Source: Aureimonas sp. Leaf427 (GTDB lineage Bacteria > Pseudomonadota > Alphaproteobacteria > Rhizobiales > Rhizobiaceae). From it: a DNA stretch of 64,000 bases. The notes under the pieces were generated by a model that worked only from the letters and a program-made list of their open reading frames with translations, searched no databases and had not been told where the DNA came from. This document shows, one piece after another, positions 20,401-29,725 of the stretch. The translations under genes were made by a program, and so were the position numbers. The stretch spans positions 457-64,456 of the forward strand of contig NZ_LMQW01000023.1 in assembly GCF_001425485.1 (NCBI RefSeq), read 5' to 3'. Every line of letters starts with the position of its first letter. Position 1 is the stretch's first letter.

Positions 20401-21393
20401 ATGTCGATGTCGGTAGTTGAACAGGTGAAGGTGGAGCCGGACGAGGCGGGATTGCGTCTCGATCGCTGGTTCAAGCTCCATTATCCCGGACTCGGCTTCG
20501 GCCACCTCCAGAAGCTGCTGCGCTCCGGGCAGGTTCGCGTCGATGGCGGCCGGGTGAAGTCGGACACGCGGATCGCGCCCGGCCAGATGATCCGCGTGCC
20601 GCCGATCGGCACGGATGCGGCGCGCGTGAAGACCGGCCCGCTGACCATGGGCACGATGCGCAACCGCGAAGACGGCGACGTGCTCTCGCAGATGCTTCTC
20701 TACGAGGACGAGAAGGTGCTCGTCTTCAACAAGCCGGCGGGCCTTGCCGTGCAGGGGGGCTCCGGCGTCGCGCGTCATGTCGACGACATGCTGGAAGCCT
20801 GGCGCAACAAGAAGGGCGAGAAGCCGCGTCTCGTGCACCGGCTGGATCGCGACACGTCCGGCGTTCTCGTCGTCGCCCGCACGCGGCTCGCCGCCGTGTC
20901 GTTGACCAAGGCCTTCCGCGAGCGCGACACGAAGAAGACCTATTGGGCGCTGGTGAAGGGCGTTCCCTCGCCGAAGGAAGGCCGGATCTCGACCTATCTG
21001 GTGAAGGAGCAGACCGAGGATGGCGACCGCATGCGCATCGCGCGGCATGGGGACGAGGGCGCCGATCATGCGGTGTCGAACTATCGCCTGATCGACCAGC
21101 TCGCCCAGCAGTTCGCCTGGATGGAGTTCGAGCCCTATACCGGGCGCACGCACCAGCTGCGCGTCCATGCCGCCCATATCGGCCATCCCATCCTCGGCGA
21201 TCCGAAGTATTTCGAGCACGACACGAACTGGGACTTCCCGAGCGGCGTCCAGAAGCGGCTGCATCTCCATGCGCGGCGCATCGTCATTCCGCATCCGGCG
21301 GGCGGCGTCATCGACCAGACCGCGCCGCTGCCGCCGCACATGGTTCAGACCTGGAACCTCTTCGGCTTCGACGAATCCTTGACGGGCGACTGA
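20401..21393 (+). CDS. rluC: 23S rRNA pseudouridine synthase, RluC/RluD family
   Basis: 330 residues. An S4 RNA-binding domain (about 10-75) is followed by the synthase domain with catalytic Asp in HRLDRDTSGVLVVAR and the conserved GRTHQLRVH. The enzyme isomerises specific uridines in 23S rRNA. The start at 20401 has an AGAAGGGA site; 20377 is an alternative. RluC rather than RluD is inferred from the short N terminus and is not certain. It overlaps the next gene by one base. Confidence 0.85.
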   Translation: MSMSVVEQVKVEPDEAGLRLDRWFKLHYPGLGFGHLQKLLRSGQVRVDGGRVKSDTRIAPGQMIRVPPIGTDAARVKTGPLTMGTMRNREDGDVLSQMLLYEDEKVLVFNKPAGLAVQGGSGVARHVDDMLEAWRNKKGEKPRLVHRLDRDTSGVLVVARTRLAAVSLTKAFRERDTKKTYWALVKGVPSPKEGRISTYLVKEQTEDGDRMRIARHGDEGADHAVSNYRLIDQLAQQFAWMEFEPYTGRTHQLRVHAAHIGHPILGDPKYFEHDTNWDFPSGVQKRLHLHARRIVIPHPAGGVIDQTAPLPPHMVQTWNLFGFDESLTGD

Positions 21394-22100
21394 TGCACCT
21401 CATCCTTTTCGACTGCGACGGGACGCTGGCCGACAGTTTCGGCCTGATCTCCGAGACCATGCGCCGAACCTTTCGCCTGAGCGGCTTCGAGCCGCCGGTC
21501 GAGGCCGCGATCCATGCCGTGATCGGCCTCTCCCTCGGCGAGGCGATCCAGAGGCTTCGGCCGAGCGTGGACCCGGCGGACCTGCCCGCCATGGTCGAGG
21601 ACTATCGCACGAGCTTTCGCAGCATTCGCGAGGATCAGGCGTTTCGCGAAACGCTGTTTTCGGGCATTCCGGAGCTGCTCTCGCGGCTGCATGCGGAGCC
21701 GTCGATCCAAATCGGCATGGTCACGGGCAAGACGCGGCGCGGGGTCGATGCCGTCGTCGCCACTCACGAGCTGGACGGCGTCTTCTCCGCCATCCGCACC
21801 GCCGACGACTGCCCCTCCAAGCCGCATCCGGCCATGGTGCTGGAATGCTGCGCGGAAACCGGCATTCCGCCCGAGCGCACCATCGTCATCGGCGACGCGA
21901 TCTTCGACATGGCGATGGCCCGCAATGCCGGCGCCGCCGGCCTCGGCGTCGCCTGGGGAGCCGGCTCCGGCCCGGACCTGATCGAGGCGGGCGCCGCGGC
22001 GATCGCCGCCGATGTCGCGGAGCTCGGCGGTCTGATCGACCGCTGGATCGCGGCGGCTGCAAATGCAGAACCCGAGCGGACCAGCGCGGTGCTGTCGTGA
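21393..22100 (+). CDS. HAD-family hydrolase, phosphoglycolate phosphatase-like
   Basis: 235 residues, a type IA haloacid dehalogenase fold. Motif I is LFDCDGTLADS with the nucleophilic Asp; motif II is VTGKTRRG; the lysine (SKPHP) and the acidic motif GDAIFDMAMA are present. Substrates of this subfamily include phosphoglycolate, but specificity cannot be read. It overlaps the pseudouridine synthase stop and ends in a GTGA overlap with the next gene. Confidence 0.85.
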   Translation: MHLILFDCDGTLADSFGLISETMRRTFRLSGFEPPVEAAIHAVIGLSLGEAIQRLRPSVDPADLPAMVEDYRTSFRSIREDQAFRETLFSGIPELLSRLHAEPSIQIGMVTGKTRRGVDAVVATHELDGVFSAIRTADDCPSKPHPAMVLECCAETGIPPERTIVIGDAIFDMAMARNAGAAGLGVAWGAGSGPDLIEAGAAAIAADVAELGGLIDRWIAAAANAEPERTSAVLS

Positions 22101-22846
22101 GTGATCTTCCGCAGCGGGTCGAGCTTCCCAAGCGATTCTATACGGCGGTCGAGGTCGTTCCGGCGGCGGGTGGTTTCACCGTCCATCTCGACGGGCGAGG
22201 GGTGAAGACACCGGCTCGCCGCCCGCTCGTCGTGCCCGCCGAGCCAGTGGCGGCCGCGATGGCGGCGGAATGGGAGGCGCAGCGCGAGCGCATCGATCCC
22301 GCGACCATGCCAATGACGCGGCTCGTCAACACGGTGATCGACGGCATCGCGGAGACGGCGGAGGAAACGCGGGCCGATCTCGCGCGCTATGTCGAGACCG
22401 ATCTTCTCTTCTACCGCGTCGGCGAACCCGCGCGCTTTGTGGCGCGGCAGCAGGCGATCTGGGACCCGATCCTGAAGGGCGCGGAAGTCTCGCTCGGGCG
22501 ACGGTTCGTTCTTGGCGAGGGCGTGATGCATGTCGCGCAGCCGGCGGAATCGATCTCGGCCTTTCGCGAGCGAATCGAGCGCGTGAACGACCCCTTCGCC
22601 ATCGCGGCGCTTCACCAGATCACGACGCTGACGGGCTCGGCGCTGATCGCGCTCGCACTGCTCGAGGGCCGGCTCGACGCGGAAGCCGCCTGGGCTGCGG
22701 CGCATCTCGACGAAGACTGGAACATCGAACTCTGGGGCGCCGACGCGGAGGCGAGCGCTCGCCGCGCGGCTCGGTTCGTCGATATGGAGACGGCGGCCGA
22801 GCTTCTCGCTGCCGTGACCGAGGCGCCGACGCCGCAGGCGATGTGA
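22097..22846 (+). CDS. ATP12 family F1-ATPase assembly chaperone
   Basis: 249 residues from a GTG start at 22097 that overlaps the previous stop (GTGA). The N terminus RVELPKRFYTAVEVVPAAGG and the central motif VETDLLFYRV match ATP12, which in mitochondria and alphaproteobacteria holds the alpha subunit of F1 before assembly. WNIELWGADAEA near the C terminus is the conserved W/D region. No ATP synthase genes are nearby. Confidence 0.88.
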   Translation: MSDLPQRVELPKRFYTAVEVVPAAGGFTVHLDGRGVKTPARRPLVVPAEPVAAAMAAEWEAQRERIDPATMPMTRLVNTVIDGIAETAEETRADLARYVETDLLFYRVGEPARFVARQQAIWDPILKGAEVSLGRRFVLGEGVMHVAQPAESISAFRERIERVNDPFAIAALHQITTLTGSALIALALLEGRLDAEAAWAAAHLDEDWNIELWGADAEASARRAARFVDMETAAELLAAVTEAPTPQAM

Positions 22847-22943
22847 TCGGCGCAGCTGATCGGCGCCGGGACGGCGATCGCCACGGCGCCTTGAGTCTCG
22901 ATACGCCGCAGGACGCTCCGCAACGCGATTCGCGCCGAATGTG

Positions 22944-23729
22944 TCAGATTCCGGCGAACCAGTCGTAGCCGTTGTCTTCCCAATAGCCGCCCCGGCCGCC
23001 GCCGAAGCGATCGAGGCTGTCCGTCAGTTCGATGCCGGCGATGTATTTGGCCATCTTGTAGCCGAGCTGCCGCTCGATCCGGACGCGCAGCGGCGCGCCG
23101 TTGGCGACGGGCAGCGCCTCGTCGTTGCAGCCATAGGCGAGGATGGTCTGGGCATGCCGGGCGTCCACGAGATCGATCGATTCGTAGTACTTCACCGGAG
23201 CGGTGAAGCCGCCGCCGTAGGAATCCATGCAGGAGAAGACGGCGAAGCGGGCGCCCGAGCGCACCCGGGCCCGATCCAGCACGAAGGCCAGCGGCACGCC
23301 CGTCCATTTCGCGATGCAGCTCCAGCCCTCCACGCAGTCGTGCCGCGTGATCTGCGTGCGCGAGGGCATGGCCTGAAGCTCCGCCAGCGAGAGCGAGAGC
23401 GGCGTCTCGACGAGGCCCGTGACCTGCAGCCGCCAGTCGGCGAAGCCGTTCGCGGCGAGTTTCAGATAGTCGGCATCCTGCGGATCGATCGTGCCGTTGG
23501 GGCGTGCGCCCTGGCGGATCTCGGTCGCAGAGAACTCCTTGGCGAGACTGTCCGTGCCGAGCAGCATGCGCTGGACGCGGTAGGTCAGCGAGTTCGCGGT
23601 CTCGAGCACGCTGCGCACGGCGCTCGTGCGATCTCCCGCGGCGTCGAAACAGCCGGTGAGGGAGAGGCCGGCCGCGGTCACGGCGGAACCAGTAAGGAAG
23701 CGGCGCCGGGAGAGTTCGATTTTCGCCAT
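22944..23729 (-). CDS. Molybdopterin-dependent oxidoreductase, MsrP (YedY)-like
   Basis: 261 residues. The N terminus has a twin-arginine signal (SRRRFLTGS, residues 7-15) followed by LTGC, with Cys27 in a possible lipobox. RHDCVEGWS contains the probable molybdenum-binding Cys132, as in the YedY/sulfite oxidase fold. Family members reduce oxidised methionine or similar substrates in the periplasm. The translational overlap with an upstream b-type cytochrome suggests an electron input from the membrane. Exact substrate unknown. Confidence 0.82.
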   Translation of the reverse strand: MAKIELSRRRFLTGSAVTAAGLSLTGCFDAAGDRTSAVRSVLETANSLTYRVQRMLLGTDSLAKEFSATEIRQGARPNGTIDPQDADYLKLAANGFADWRLQVTGLVETPLSLSLAELQAMPSRTQITRHDCVEGWSCIAKWTGVPLAFVLDRARVRSGARFAVFSCMDSYGGGFTAPVKYYESIDLVDARHAQTILAYGCNDEALPVANGAPLRVRIERQLGYKMAKYIAGIELTDSLDRFGGGRGGYWEDNGYDWFAGI

Positions 23730-24547
23730 CACTCGGTCTCCGCATCGGTGCGATACCAGCCGGTGACGATCGAGCGCAGCTCGTTCAACGGCCCGGCCGC
23801 GAGCACCATGACGATGTGCACCACGAAGAAGCCGACGAGCGCCAGCATGGTGATGAAGTGGATCGTGCGCGCCGTCTGGCGTCCGCCGAAGACGTCCGTG
23901 ATCCAGGGGACGAGCGCATTCGTGCCCGGCGACATGGCGAGGCCCGTCGCGATCATCAGCGGCAGCGCGACGCAGAGGATCGAGAAATAGCTGAGCTTCT
24001 GCAAGACGTTGTAGTCGCGCTTTCGATCGAATTCCAAGCGGGCATGCGCCCGGACATCGGTGCCGAACTCGCGGAGATCCTCGCGTCCAGGAAGGATGTC
24101 GCGTTTCAGGTGCCCGTTGGCGAGGCTGGCGACGAGCCAGACGAGAAGCGTAGCGGCCAGCGCCCAGGCGAAGAAGAAGTGGACGACGCGGCCGGAGCCG
24201 AGATCGCGATAGCTCGGGATGGTCATCCAGGTCGGGAAGGTGCGCGGCTGGAGGGTGCCGTTCACCCAGATCGCGCCGAGCCAGCCCGTCGTGTCGAAAC
24301 GCCACCCGAAAAGGTCCACGAAGCCCCGCCGCGCGCCGTCGGTGATGGCGGAGCCGATCGTCAGGACCGCATTGTCGAACTCGAAGCCGGACTGATGGCC
24401 GATATAGAGATCGGGCCGCGCCATGAAGATCTGCAGCCCGGACAGGAGCAGGAAGAACAGGCATATCGCCCAGGCCCAATGCGTCACGCGCGTCGCAAGG
24501 CGCTGCTTGTAGATCAAAGCGCCGCCGCGCTCCGCGTCCGTCGTCAT
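23729..24547 (-). CDS. Membrane cytochrome b (cytochrome b561/hydrogenase b-type)
   Basis: 272 residues with four to five membrane segments (near 25-42, 120-142, 185-205, 222-245). Candidate haem ligands are H23 (TRVTHWAWA), the His in GRVVHFFFA, and His residues in TIHFITMLALVGFFVVH. This fits the Ni/Fe-hydrogenase b-type/cytochrome b561 superfamily rather than MsrQ. Its stop overlaps the start of the molybdoenzyme gene, so the pair is probably one redox system, with the cytochrome feeding electrons from quinol. Confidence 0.8.
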   Translation of the reverse strand: MTTDAERGGALIYKQRLATRVTHWAWAICLFFLLLSGLQIFMARPDLYIGHQSGFEFDNAVLTIGSAITDGARRGFVDLFGWRFDTTGWLGAIWVNGTLQPRTFPTWMTIPSYRDLGSGRVVHFFFAWALAATLLVWLVASLANGHLKRDILPGREDLREFGTDVRAHARLEFDRKRDYNVLQKLSYFSILCVALPLMIATGLAMSPGTNALVPWITDVFGGRQTARTIHFITMLALVGFFVVHIVMVLAAGPLNELRSIVTGWYRTDAETE

Positions 24548-24670
24548 GGATCGCCTCCTCCCGCGCCGACCGGCCTACCGGCAGCGTGATATGGGACCCG
24601 TTCTACCATGCCGTTTGCCGGGCAGGAGGCCCGCCGTCGTCGCGGTCATCAAGGCTTCGTGCAGTGAAGG

Positions 24671-25126
24671 TTATTCCGCGGCACGCACCGCCTTGCGCAA
24701 TGCGATGTCGAGCCGCTGGCGAAAGCGGGAGCGGTCGGCGGGCGTGTAGCTCTTGTTGTAGCCCTTGCTCTCGCCGGTCTCGCGCAGGTGCTGTTTGAAC
24801 GCGCGCATGGAAAGCGCGGTGCCGATCGACTCCGGCGTGAAGTCGCGTCCGTCGGAGTTGAGGACGAGCGCCTGCTTCTCCAGCGCCCGGGCGGCCAGGG
24901 GAATGTCGGCGGTCACGACGACGTCGCCGGCCTCGAGCGCCTCCACGATCCAGTTGTCGGCGACATCGGCGCCTTCCGAGACCGTGACGATCCGCGCGCC
25001 GGGATAGCGCGAGGGGCGCATGCCGCCGTTGGAGACGAGGACGCAAGGCGTGTCGTGGCGGCCGGCGATCTCGATCGCCTCGTCTTTGACGGGGCAGGCA
25101 TCGGCGTCGATGTAGAGCGTGGTCAA
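24671..25126 (-). CDS. YaiI/YqxD family (DUF188) protein
   Basis: 151 residues from a TTG start at 25126 that has a GGAGGG ribosome site seven bases upstream; the ATG at 25180 would extend the protein over the divergent gene and past the family N terminus. LYIDADACPVKDE is the DUF188 signature, a PIN-like fold with acidic residues. VVTADIPLAARAL and GYNKSYTPADRSRFRQRLD are also conserved. Biochemical role unknown. Confidence 0.88.
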   Translation of the reverse strand: MTTLYIDADACPVKDEAIEIAGRHDTPCVLVSNGGMRPSRYPGARIVTVSEGADVADNWIVEALEAGDVVVTADIPLAARALEKQALVLNSDGRDFTPESIGTALSMRAFKQHLRETGESKGYNKSYTPADRSRFRQRLDIALRKAVRAAE

Positions 25127-25188
25127 ATCGTTTCCCTCCAAGCGTGCGGCGTCATAGCGCGGCCATGGTCGATCTGCCATGTCGGGTC

Positions 25189-26142
25189 ATGAGCACAACG
25201 GCCCGTTTCGGAATCGCGTCTTCGCAGTCCCCGGCGCGGGGCGTCTCGCTGATGGTGGCCGGCTCGCTGCTCGTGCCGCTTCTGGACACGGCCGCAAAAC
25301 TGCTCGGCGAGAATCACGGAATGCCGGCCGGGCAGATTTCCTTTGCGCGATTCGCGCTCCAGACGATCATGGTCCTGCCGGTGCTTCTGGCCCTTCAGGG
25401 GCGGGCGGGACTGCGGACGGTCCAGCCGGTGCTGAACCTTCTTCGCGGCGTTCTGCTCGCGGGCGGCACGATCGCCTTCTTCATCGCCCTCAAGGCGATG
25501 CCGCTGGCCGATGCGATCGCCATCTTCTTCGTCGAGCCGATGATGGTGACGGTTCTCTCCGTCCTGTTCCTGCGCGAGCGAATGGATGCTCGGCGCATCG
25601 CCGCAGTCGTCGTCGGGTTCGGCGGAGCGCTTCTGGTGATTCGGCCGAATTTCGTGGCGCTCGGTCCCGTCGCGCTTCTGCCGCTTCTCACCGCCGTCGT
25701 CGTCTCGATCTATCTCGTGCTCGGGCGGCACCTCTCGAAGACCACGTCTTCTTTGACGTTGCACTTCTACACCGGCCTCGGCGGAATGCTGACGATCACG
25801 GCGGTGCTGGCGGCGGCGTCGGGAACGGGCGTCCGGGAGCTGCAGCTGATCGAGCCAATCGGCTGGACCGTCTGGGGGCTCCTCATGGTGATCGGACTGA
25901 TCGCCACCGTCGCGCATCTCATGTTCATCCAGGCCTACAGCCTTGCGCCCGCGTCGCTTCTGGCGCCCTTCGGCTATATGGAGATTGTGTCCGCGACCCT
26001 CTTCGGCTTCCTGTTCTTCGGCGACTTTCCCGATCCGATGAAGTGGCTTGGAATCGGCGTCATCGTCGCCTCGGGAATCGCGCTTGTCTGGACGGATCGG
26101 CCGGCGCGCCGCGAAGAGCTGCCGCCGACCGATCCGATCTGA
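25189..26142 (+). CDS. EamA/DMT-family transporter
   Basis: 317 residues from the ATG at 25189 (starts at 25144 and 25165 are also open; none has a clear ribosome site). Ten membrane helices in two EamA repeats are visible; the first ends near ADAIAIFFVEPMMVTVLS and the second near LAPASLLAPFGYMEIV. Family members export amino acids or other metabolites through the inner membrane. It is divergent from the DUF188 gene with only about 60 bases between starts. Confidence 0.82.
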   Translation: MSTTARFGIASSQSPARGVSLMVAGSLLVPLLDTAAKLLGENHGMPAGQISFARFALQTIMVLPVLLALQGRAGLRTVQPVLNLLRGVLLAGGTIAFFIALKAMPLADAIAIFFVEPMMVTVLSVLFLRERMDARRIAAVVVGFGGALLVIRPNFVALGPVALLPLLTAVVVSIYLVLGRHLSKTTSSLTLHFYTGLGGMLTITAVLAAASGTGVRELQLIEPIGWTVWGLLMVIGLIATVAHLMFIQAYSLAPASLLAPFGYMEIVSATLFGFLFFGDFPDPMKWLGIGVIVASGIALVWTDRPARREELPPTDPI

Positions 26143-26154
26143 AGCCAGCAGGCG

Positions 26155-26988
26155 CTAAGCGGCGAGCTTGGCCGCGTGGTAGCGCAGGTGGTCGTCCATG
26201 AAGGTCTGGATGAAATAGTAGGAGTGGTCGTAACCCTCCCGCCGGTTCAGAACCAGTCCGATGCCCGCCTTGGCGCAGGCTGCCTCCAGCCGCTCCGGCT
26301 GAAGCTGCGCTTCGAGGAAGCTGTCGCCGAGACCCTGGTCGACCAGGAATTCGGGGAAGCGCGCGCCATCCTCGATGAGGGCGCAGGCGTCGTAGCGGCG
26401 CCACGCAGCCTTGTCCTCGCCGAGGTACTTCGGAAGAGCCTTCTGGCCCCAGGGAACTTCGATCGGCGCGACGATCGGCGCGAAGGCCGATGCCGAGCGG
26501 TAGAGGTCCGGGTTCTTCAGCGCCAGCGTCAAGGCGCCGTGGCCGCCCATCGAATGGCCGAAGATCGAGTGCTGGTCGATGTTTACGGGGAAGTTCTCGG
26601 AGACGAGGCGAGGCAGCTCGTCTCGAATGTAGGTCTCCATCCGGAAGTGCGGAGCCCAGGGGGCCTCGGTGGCATCGAGGTAGAACCCCGCGCCCTGGCC
26701 CATGTCCCAGCCTTCCTCGTTTGCCACGCCTTCGCCGCGCGGGCTCGTGTCGGGGCAGACGACGACGAGGCCGAGCTCGGCGGCCATGCGCCGATACTCG
26801 CCCTTGTCCATGACATTGGCATGCGTGCAGGTCAGGCCCGACAGGTAGGTCACGACCGGGCAGGGCGCGGACGCGGCATGCGGAGGCACGAAGACCGCGA
26901 AGGTCATCTCCGTGCCCGTCGCCTCGGAGGCGTGGGCGTAGACGCCCTGCACGCCGCCGTGGGACTTCGTTTCCGAAATCGTCTTCAT
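26155..26988 (-). CDS. fghA: S-formylglutathione hydrolase
   Basis: 277 residues from the ATG at 26988, which has an AGGA site seven bases upstream; a GTG at 26994 is also possible. The alpha/beta hydrolase nucleophile elbow GHSMGGHGAL and the early motif PVVTYLSGLTCTHAN are diagnostic. It hydrolyses S-formylglutathione to formate and glutathione, the second step of formaldehyde removal. It lies nine bases after the frmA stop, in one operon. Confidence 0.95.
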   Translation of the reverse strand: MKTISETKSHGGVQGVYAHASEATGTEMTFAVFVPPHAASAPCPVVTYLSGLTCTHANVMDKGEYRRMAAELGLVVVCPDTSPRGEGVANEEGWDMGQGAGFYLDATEAPWAPHFRMETYIRDELPRLVSENFPVNIDQHSIFGHSMGGHGALTLALKNPDLYRSASAFAPIVAPIEVPWGQKALPKYLGEDKAAWRRYDACALIEDGARFPEFLVDQGLGDSFLEAQLQPERLEAACAKAGIGLVLNRREGYDHSYYFIQTFMDDHLRYHAAKLAA

Positions 26989-26997
26989 CGTCACGTC

Positions 26998-28110
26998 CTA
27001 GAACAGCACGACGGAGCGGATCGACTCGCCGGAATGCATGAGGTCGAAGGCCTTGTTGATGTCTTCGAGCGGCATCGTGTGCGTGATCATCGGGTCGATC
27101 TGGATGTGGCCCTGCATGTACCAGTCGACGATCTTGGGAACGTCCGTGCGGCCGCGCGCGCCGCCGAAGGCCGAGCCGCGCCAGACGCGGCCGGTCACGA
27201 GCTGGAAGGGACGGATGGAGATTTCCTGGCCGGCACCGGCGACGCCGATGATGATCGATTCGCCCCAGCCCTTGTGGCAGCATTCCAGCGCCTGGCGCAT
27301 GACCTTCGTGTTGCCGATGCACTCGAAGGAATAGTCCGCGCCGCCGCCGGTCAGCTCGACGAGATGGTTGGTGAGGTTCTCCATGCCGACCGTCGCGGGA
27401 TTGACGAAATGCGTCATCCCGAAGCGCTCGCCCCATTCCTTCTTGTCGTCGTTGAGATCGACGCCGACGATCATCTCGGCGCCGACCATCTTGAGGCCCT
27501 GGATGACGTTGAGGCCGATTCCGCCGAGGCCGAAGACGACGCCCTTGCAGCCGGGTTCGGCCTTGGCCGTTTTGATGACGGCGCCGATGCCCGTCGTCAC
27601 GCCGCAGCCGATGTAGCAGACCTTGTCGAAGGGCGCGTCGGGCCGGATCTTGGCGAGAGCGATCTCGGGCAGGACCGTGTGGTTCGAGAAGGTCGAGCAG
27701 CCCATGTAGTGATGGATCGCCTGGCCCTTGTAGGAGAAGCGGCTCGTGCCGTCCGGCATCACGCCGCGCCCCTGCGTCGAGCGGATGGCCTGGCAGAGGT
27801 TCGTCTTCGGGTGGAGGCAGTACTCGCACTCGCGGCATTCCGGCGTGTAGAGCGGAATGACGTGGTCGCCCTTCTTCAGATGCTTCACGCCAGGGCCGAC
27901 GTCGACCACGATGCCCGCGCCCTCATGGCCGAGAATGGCGGGGAAAAGCCCCTCGGGGTCGGCACCCGAGCGGGTGAACTCGTCGGTGTGGCAGACGCCC
28001 GTCGCCTTGATCTCGACGAGAACCTCGCCCTCCTTCGGACCTTCGAGGTCGACCTCGACGATCTCGAGAGGTTTTCCGGCTTCGAAGACGACGGCTGCTC
28101 TGGTTTTCAT
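26998..28110 (-). CDS. frmA: S-(hydroxymethyl)glutathione dehydrogenase (class III alcohol dehydrogenase)
   Basis: 370 residues from the ATG at 28110 ([17 protein letters not shown]). It oxidises S-hydroxymethylglutathione to S-formylglutathione with NAD. Catalytic zinc ligands are in ATGVCHTDE and GHEGAG; structural zinc ligands are the four Cys of [17 protein letters not shown]. The Rossmann motif [12 protein letters not shown] is intact. It also reduces S-nitrosoglutathione in many species. No FrmR-type repressor gene is adjacent. About 260 bases of leader with no clear gene lie upstream. Confidence 0.96.
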   Translation of the reverse strand: MKTRAAVVFEAGKPLEIVEVDLEGPKEGEVLVEIKATGVCHTDEFTRSGADPEGLFPAILGHEGAGIVVDVGPGVKHLKKGDHVIPLYTPECRECEYCLHPKTNLCQAIRSTQGRGVMPDGTSRFSYKGQAIHHYMGCSTFSNHTVLPEIALAKIRPDAPFDKVCYIGCGVTTGIGAVIKTAKAEPGCKGVVFGLGGIGLNVIQGLKMVGAEMIVGVDLNDDKKEWGERFGMTHFVNPATVGMENLTNHLVELTGGGADYSFECIGNTKVMRQALECCHKGWGESIIIGVAGAGQEISIRPFQLVTGRVWRGSAFGGARGRTDVPKIVDWYMQGHIQIDPMITHTMPLEDINKAFDLMHSGESIRSVVLF

Positions 28111-28372
28111 GGGGAATGGCTCCAAGGGCTGACGGTGCTCCGCCCCGTCCTTTCCATCCTTCGCGCCGGCCCGCAAGCCGTCCAGGCGTCACGCCTGCGT
28201 CTTTCGCGGCGCCTGCCGGCGCGGAAAGCGCGGGGCGGGACCGGCGGGCGAGAGGCCGACGATGCAGTCCGTCCCGGCCGAGCCACACCGCTCATCGTGG
28301 GATGGCAGGCGTCCGCCCGATGGCTCAGAGCCCGCTTCACCTAAGTCCCGTAACGCCCTGGTCCCAAAGGCT

Positions 28373-29119
28373 TCAGTCGTCGATCGTCTTGCCGAAGATC
28401 GCCTCGAATCGCTCGCGCAGCATCGTGTCGACCTCCGGCATGGAGACGGGAATGCCGAGATCGACGAGGCTGGTGACGCCATAGGCGCTGATTCCGCACG
28501 GGACGATGCCCGAGAAATGGCCGAGATCGGGATCGACGTTGAGGCTCACGCCATGGAACGTAACCCAGCGGCGTAGGCGGATGCCGATGGCGGCGATCTT
28601 GTCCTCGGCGGGCGAGCCGTCCGGCAGCGCGGGACGATCCGGGCGTCGAACCCAGACGCCGACACGGTCCTCCCGCCGCTCGCCGCGCACCTGCATCTCG
28701 TCGAGCGTGCCGATGATCCAGGCTTCGAGCGCCGCCACGAAGGCGCGCACGTCCGGCCGCCGGCGCTTGAGGTCGAGCAGGACGTAGGCCACGCGCTGGC
28801 CGGGCCCGTGATAGGTGTATTCGCCGCCGCGCCCGCTCGCATGGACGGGAAAGCGCGACGCATCCACCAGATCCTCCGGCCGCGCGCTGGTGCCGGCCGT
28901 ATAGAGCGGCGGGTGTTCGACGAGGAGCACGCGCTCCGGCGCGATGCCGTCCGCGATCTCGCCGACCGTCCGCTCCATCAAGGCCACCGCTTCGTCATAG
29001 GGCGTCAGCCCCGGCAGGATCGTCCAGGCCACGGGCGGCGATTCCTCGCCGGGCAGGAAGGTCTCGGCACGGACCGACAGGCGTGGCGGCGACGGCGTGG
29101 GGGCAGGGGCGTTAGACAT
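28373..29119 (-). CDS. lipB: Lipoyl(octanoyl) transferase LipB
   Basis: 248 residues from the ATG at 29119; 29143 is an in-frame alternative. LipB moves octanoate from acyl carrier protein to lipoyl domains. [11 protein letters not shown], the [18 protein letters not shown] loop, the lysine in [13 protein letters not shown] and the nucleophilic Cys in [15 protein letters not shown] are all present. The N-terminal 25 residues are Pro/Ala rich and variable. Confidence 0.95.
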   Translation of the reverse strand: MSNAPAPTPSPPRLSVRAETFLPGEESPPVAWTILPGLTPYDEAVALMERTVGEIADGIAPERVLLVEHPPLYTAGTSARPEDLVDASRFPVHASGRGGEYTYHGPGQRVAYVLLDLKRRRPDVRAFVAALEAWIIGTLDEMQVRGERREDRVGVWVRRPDRPALPDGSPAEDKIAAIGIRLRRWVTFHGVSLNVDPDLGHFSGIVPCGISAYGVTSLVDLGIPVSMPEVDTMLRERFEAIFGKTIDD

Positions 29120-29193
29120 GGTTCCGATGTAGGCCGCCGGCACGCGCGGCGAAAGCTTTATGCGCCGAGTTCGTTTTGCGTGGTCGAAAGGGC

Positions 29194-29222
29194 TTGTGCG
29201 CTTCGAGAAGTCTTGTTACATC
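29194..29222 (+). promoter_or_regulatory. Possible promoter of tRNA-Leu
   Basis: TTGTGC (29194-29199), a 17-base spacer and TACATC (29217-29222) lie about 36 bases before the mature tRNA. The spacing is ideal but the hexamers are only partial matches. Confidence 0.35.
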
Positions 29223-29257
29223 GCCGCCACCGGTCGAGAGAGACCGGCACACGGCGT

Positions 29258-29342
29258 GCGGTCGTGGCGGAATTGGTAGACGCGCAGCGTTGAGGTCGCT
29301 GTGGGGCAACCCGTGGAAGTTCGAGTCTTCTCGACCGCACCA
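29258..29342 (+). tRNA. tRNA-Leu (anticodon GAG)
   Basis: The acceptor arms GCGGTCG (29258-29264) and CGACCGC (29332-29338) pair perfectly, followed by A and an encoded CCA. The anticodon loop TTGAGGT is closed by CAGCG/CGCTG and reads CUC and CUU. The long variable arm between anticodon and T arms is typical of leucine tRNAs. The T arm GGAAG-TTCGAGT-CTTCT is regular. Confidence 0.96.
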
Positions 29343-29725
29343 GCCTTGTTTCAGAGGCTGGGTTCATCTTTGGATCTTCTCTGAAACCCACGCCTTCTAC
29401 CAGGGCGCGGTGTTCAACTTCTCTCCCATTGACGTGCTTGTCTTCGTTCGGCCGGTGCTCTTTGCGCTGTGCCGCCGGATGATTGTGGTGCGCGCCCGGC
29501 CTTTGACGCCAGCGGGTCTGCAGGACGCAGAGCCTCACCGTCGGCTCTACGGGCCGCCCGACGCATCGAATTTCAGCTCATCCTCCCATGGACTCGCCAT
29601 GCTTCATCCGAAGCATTGGGGCGCTTGCGAGTCGCTGCGTTCGGCGGTTCAGTCGGGAGCGGGCGCAGCCCTCGGGGTGGCTGCTCGCCAACGATGCTTC
29701 GAGTCACGAATCGCGGGATGCTCGG
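29343..29725. other. Gene-free stretch between tRNA-Leu and UPF0303 gene
   Basis: No convincing coding region in 383 bases. The one structure seen is an inverted repeat TTTCAGAG (29349-29356) / CTCTGAAA (29379-29386) just after the tRNA, which could help end its transcript. No tyrosine integrase or duplicated tRNA end is visible, so there is no sign of an integrated element. Confidence 0.5.

Noticed and set aside
26176-28344. A 722-codon open frame on + antisense to fghA-frmA
   Set aside because: The minus-strand genes have complete catalytic motifs; long antisense frames are expected at this GC content.
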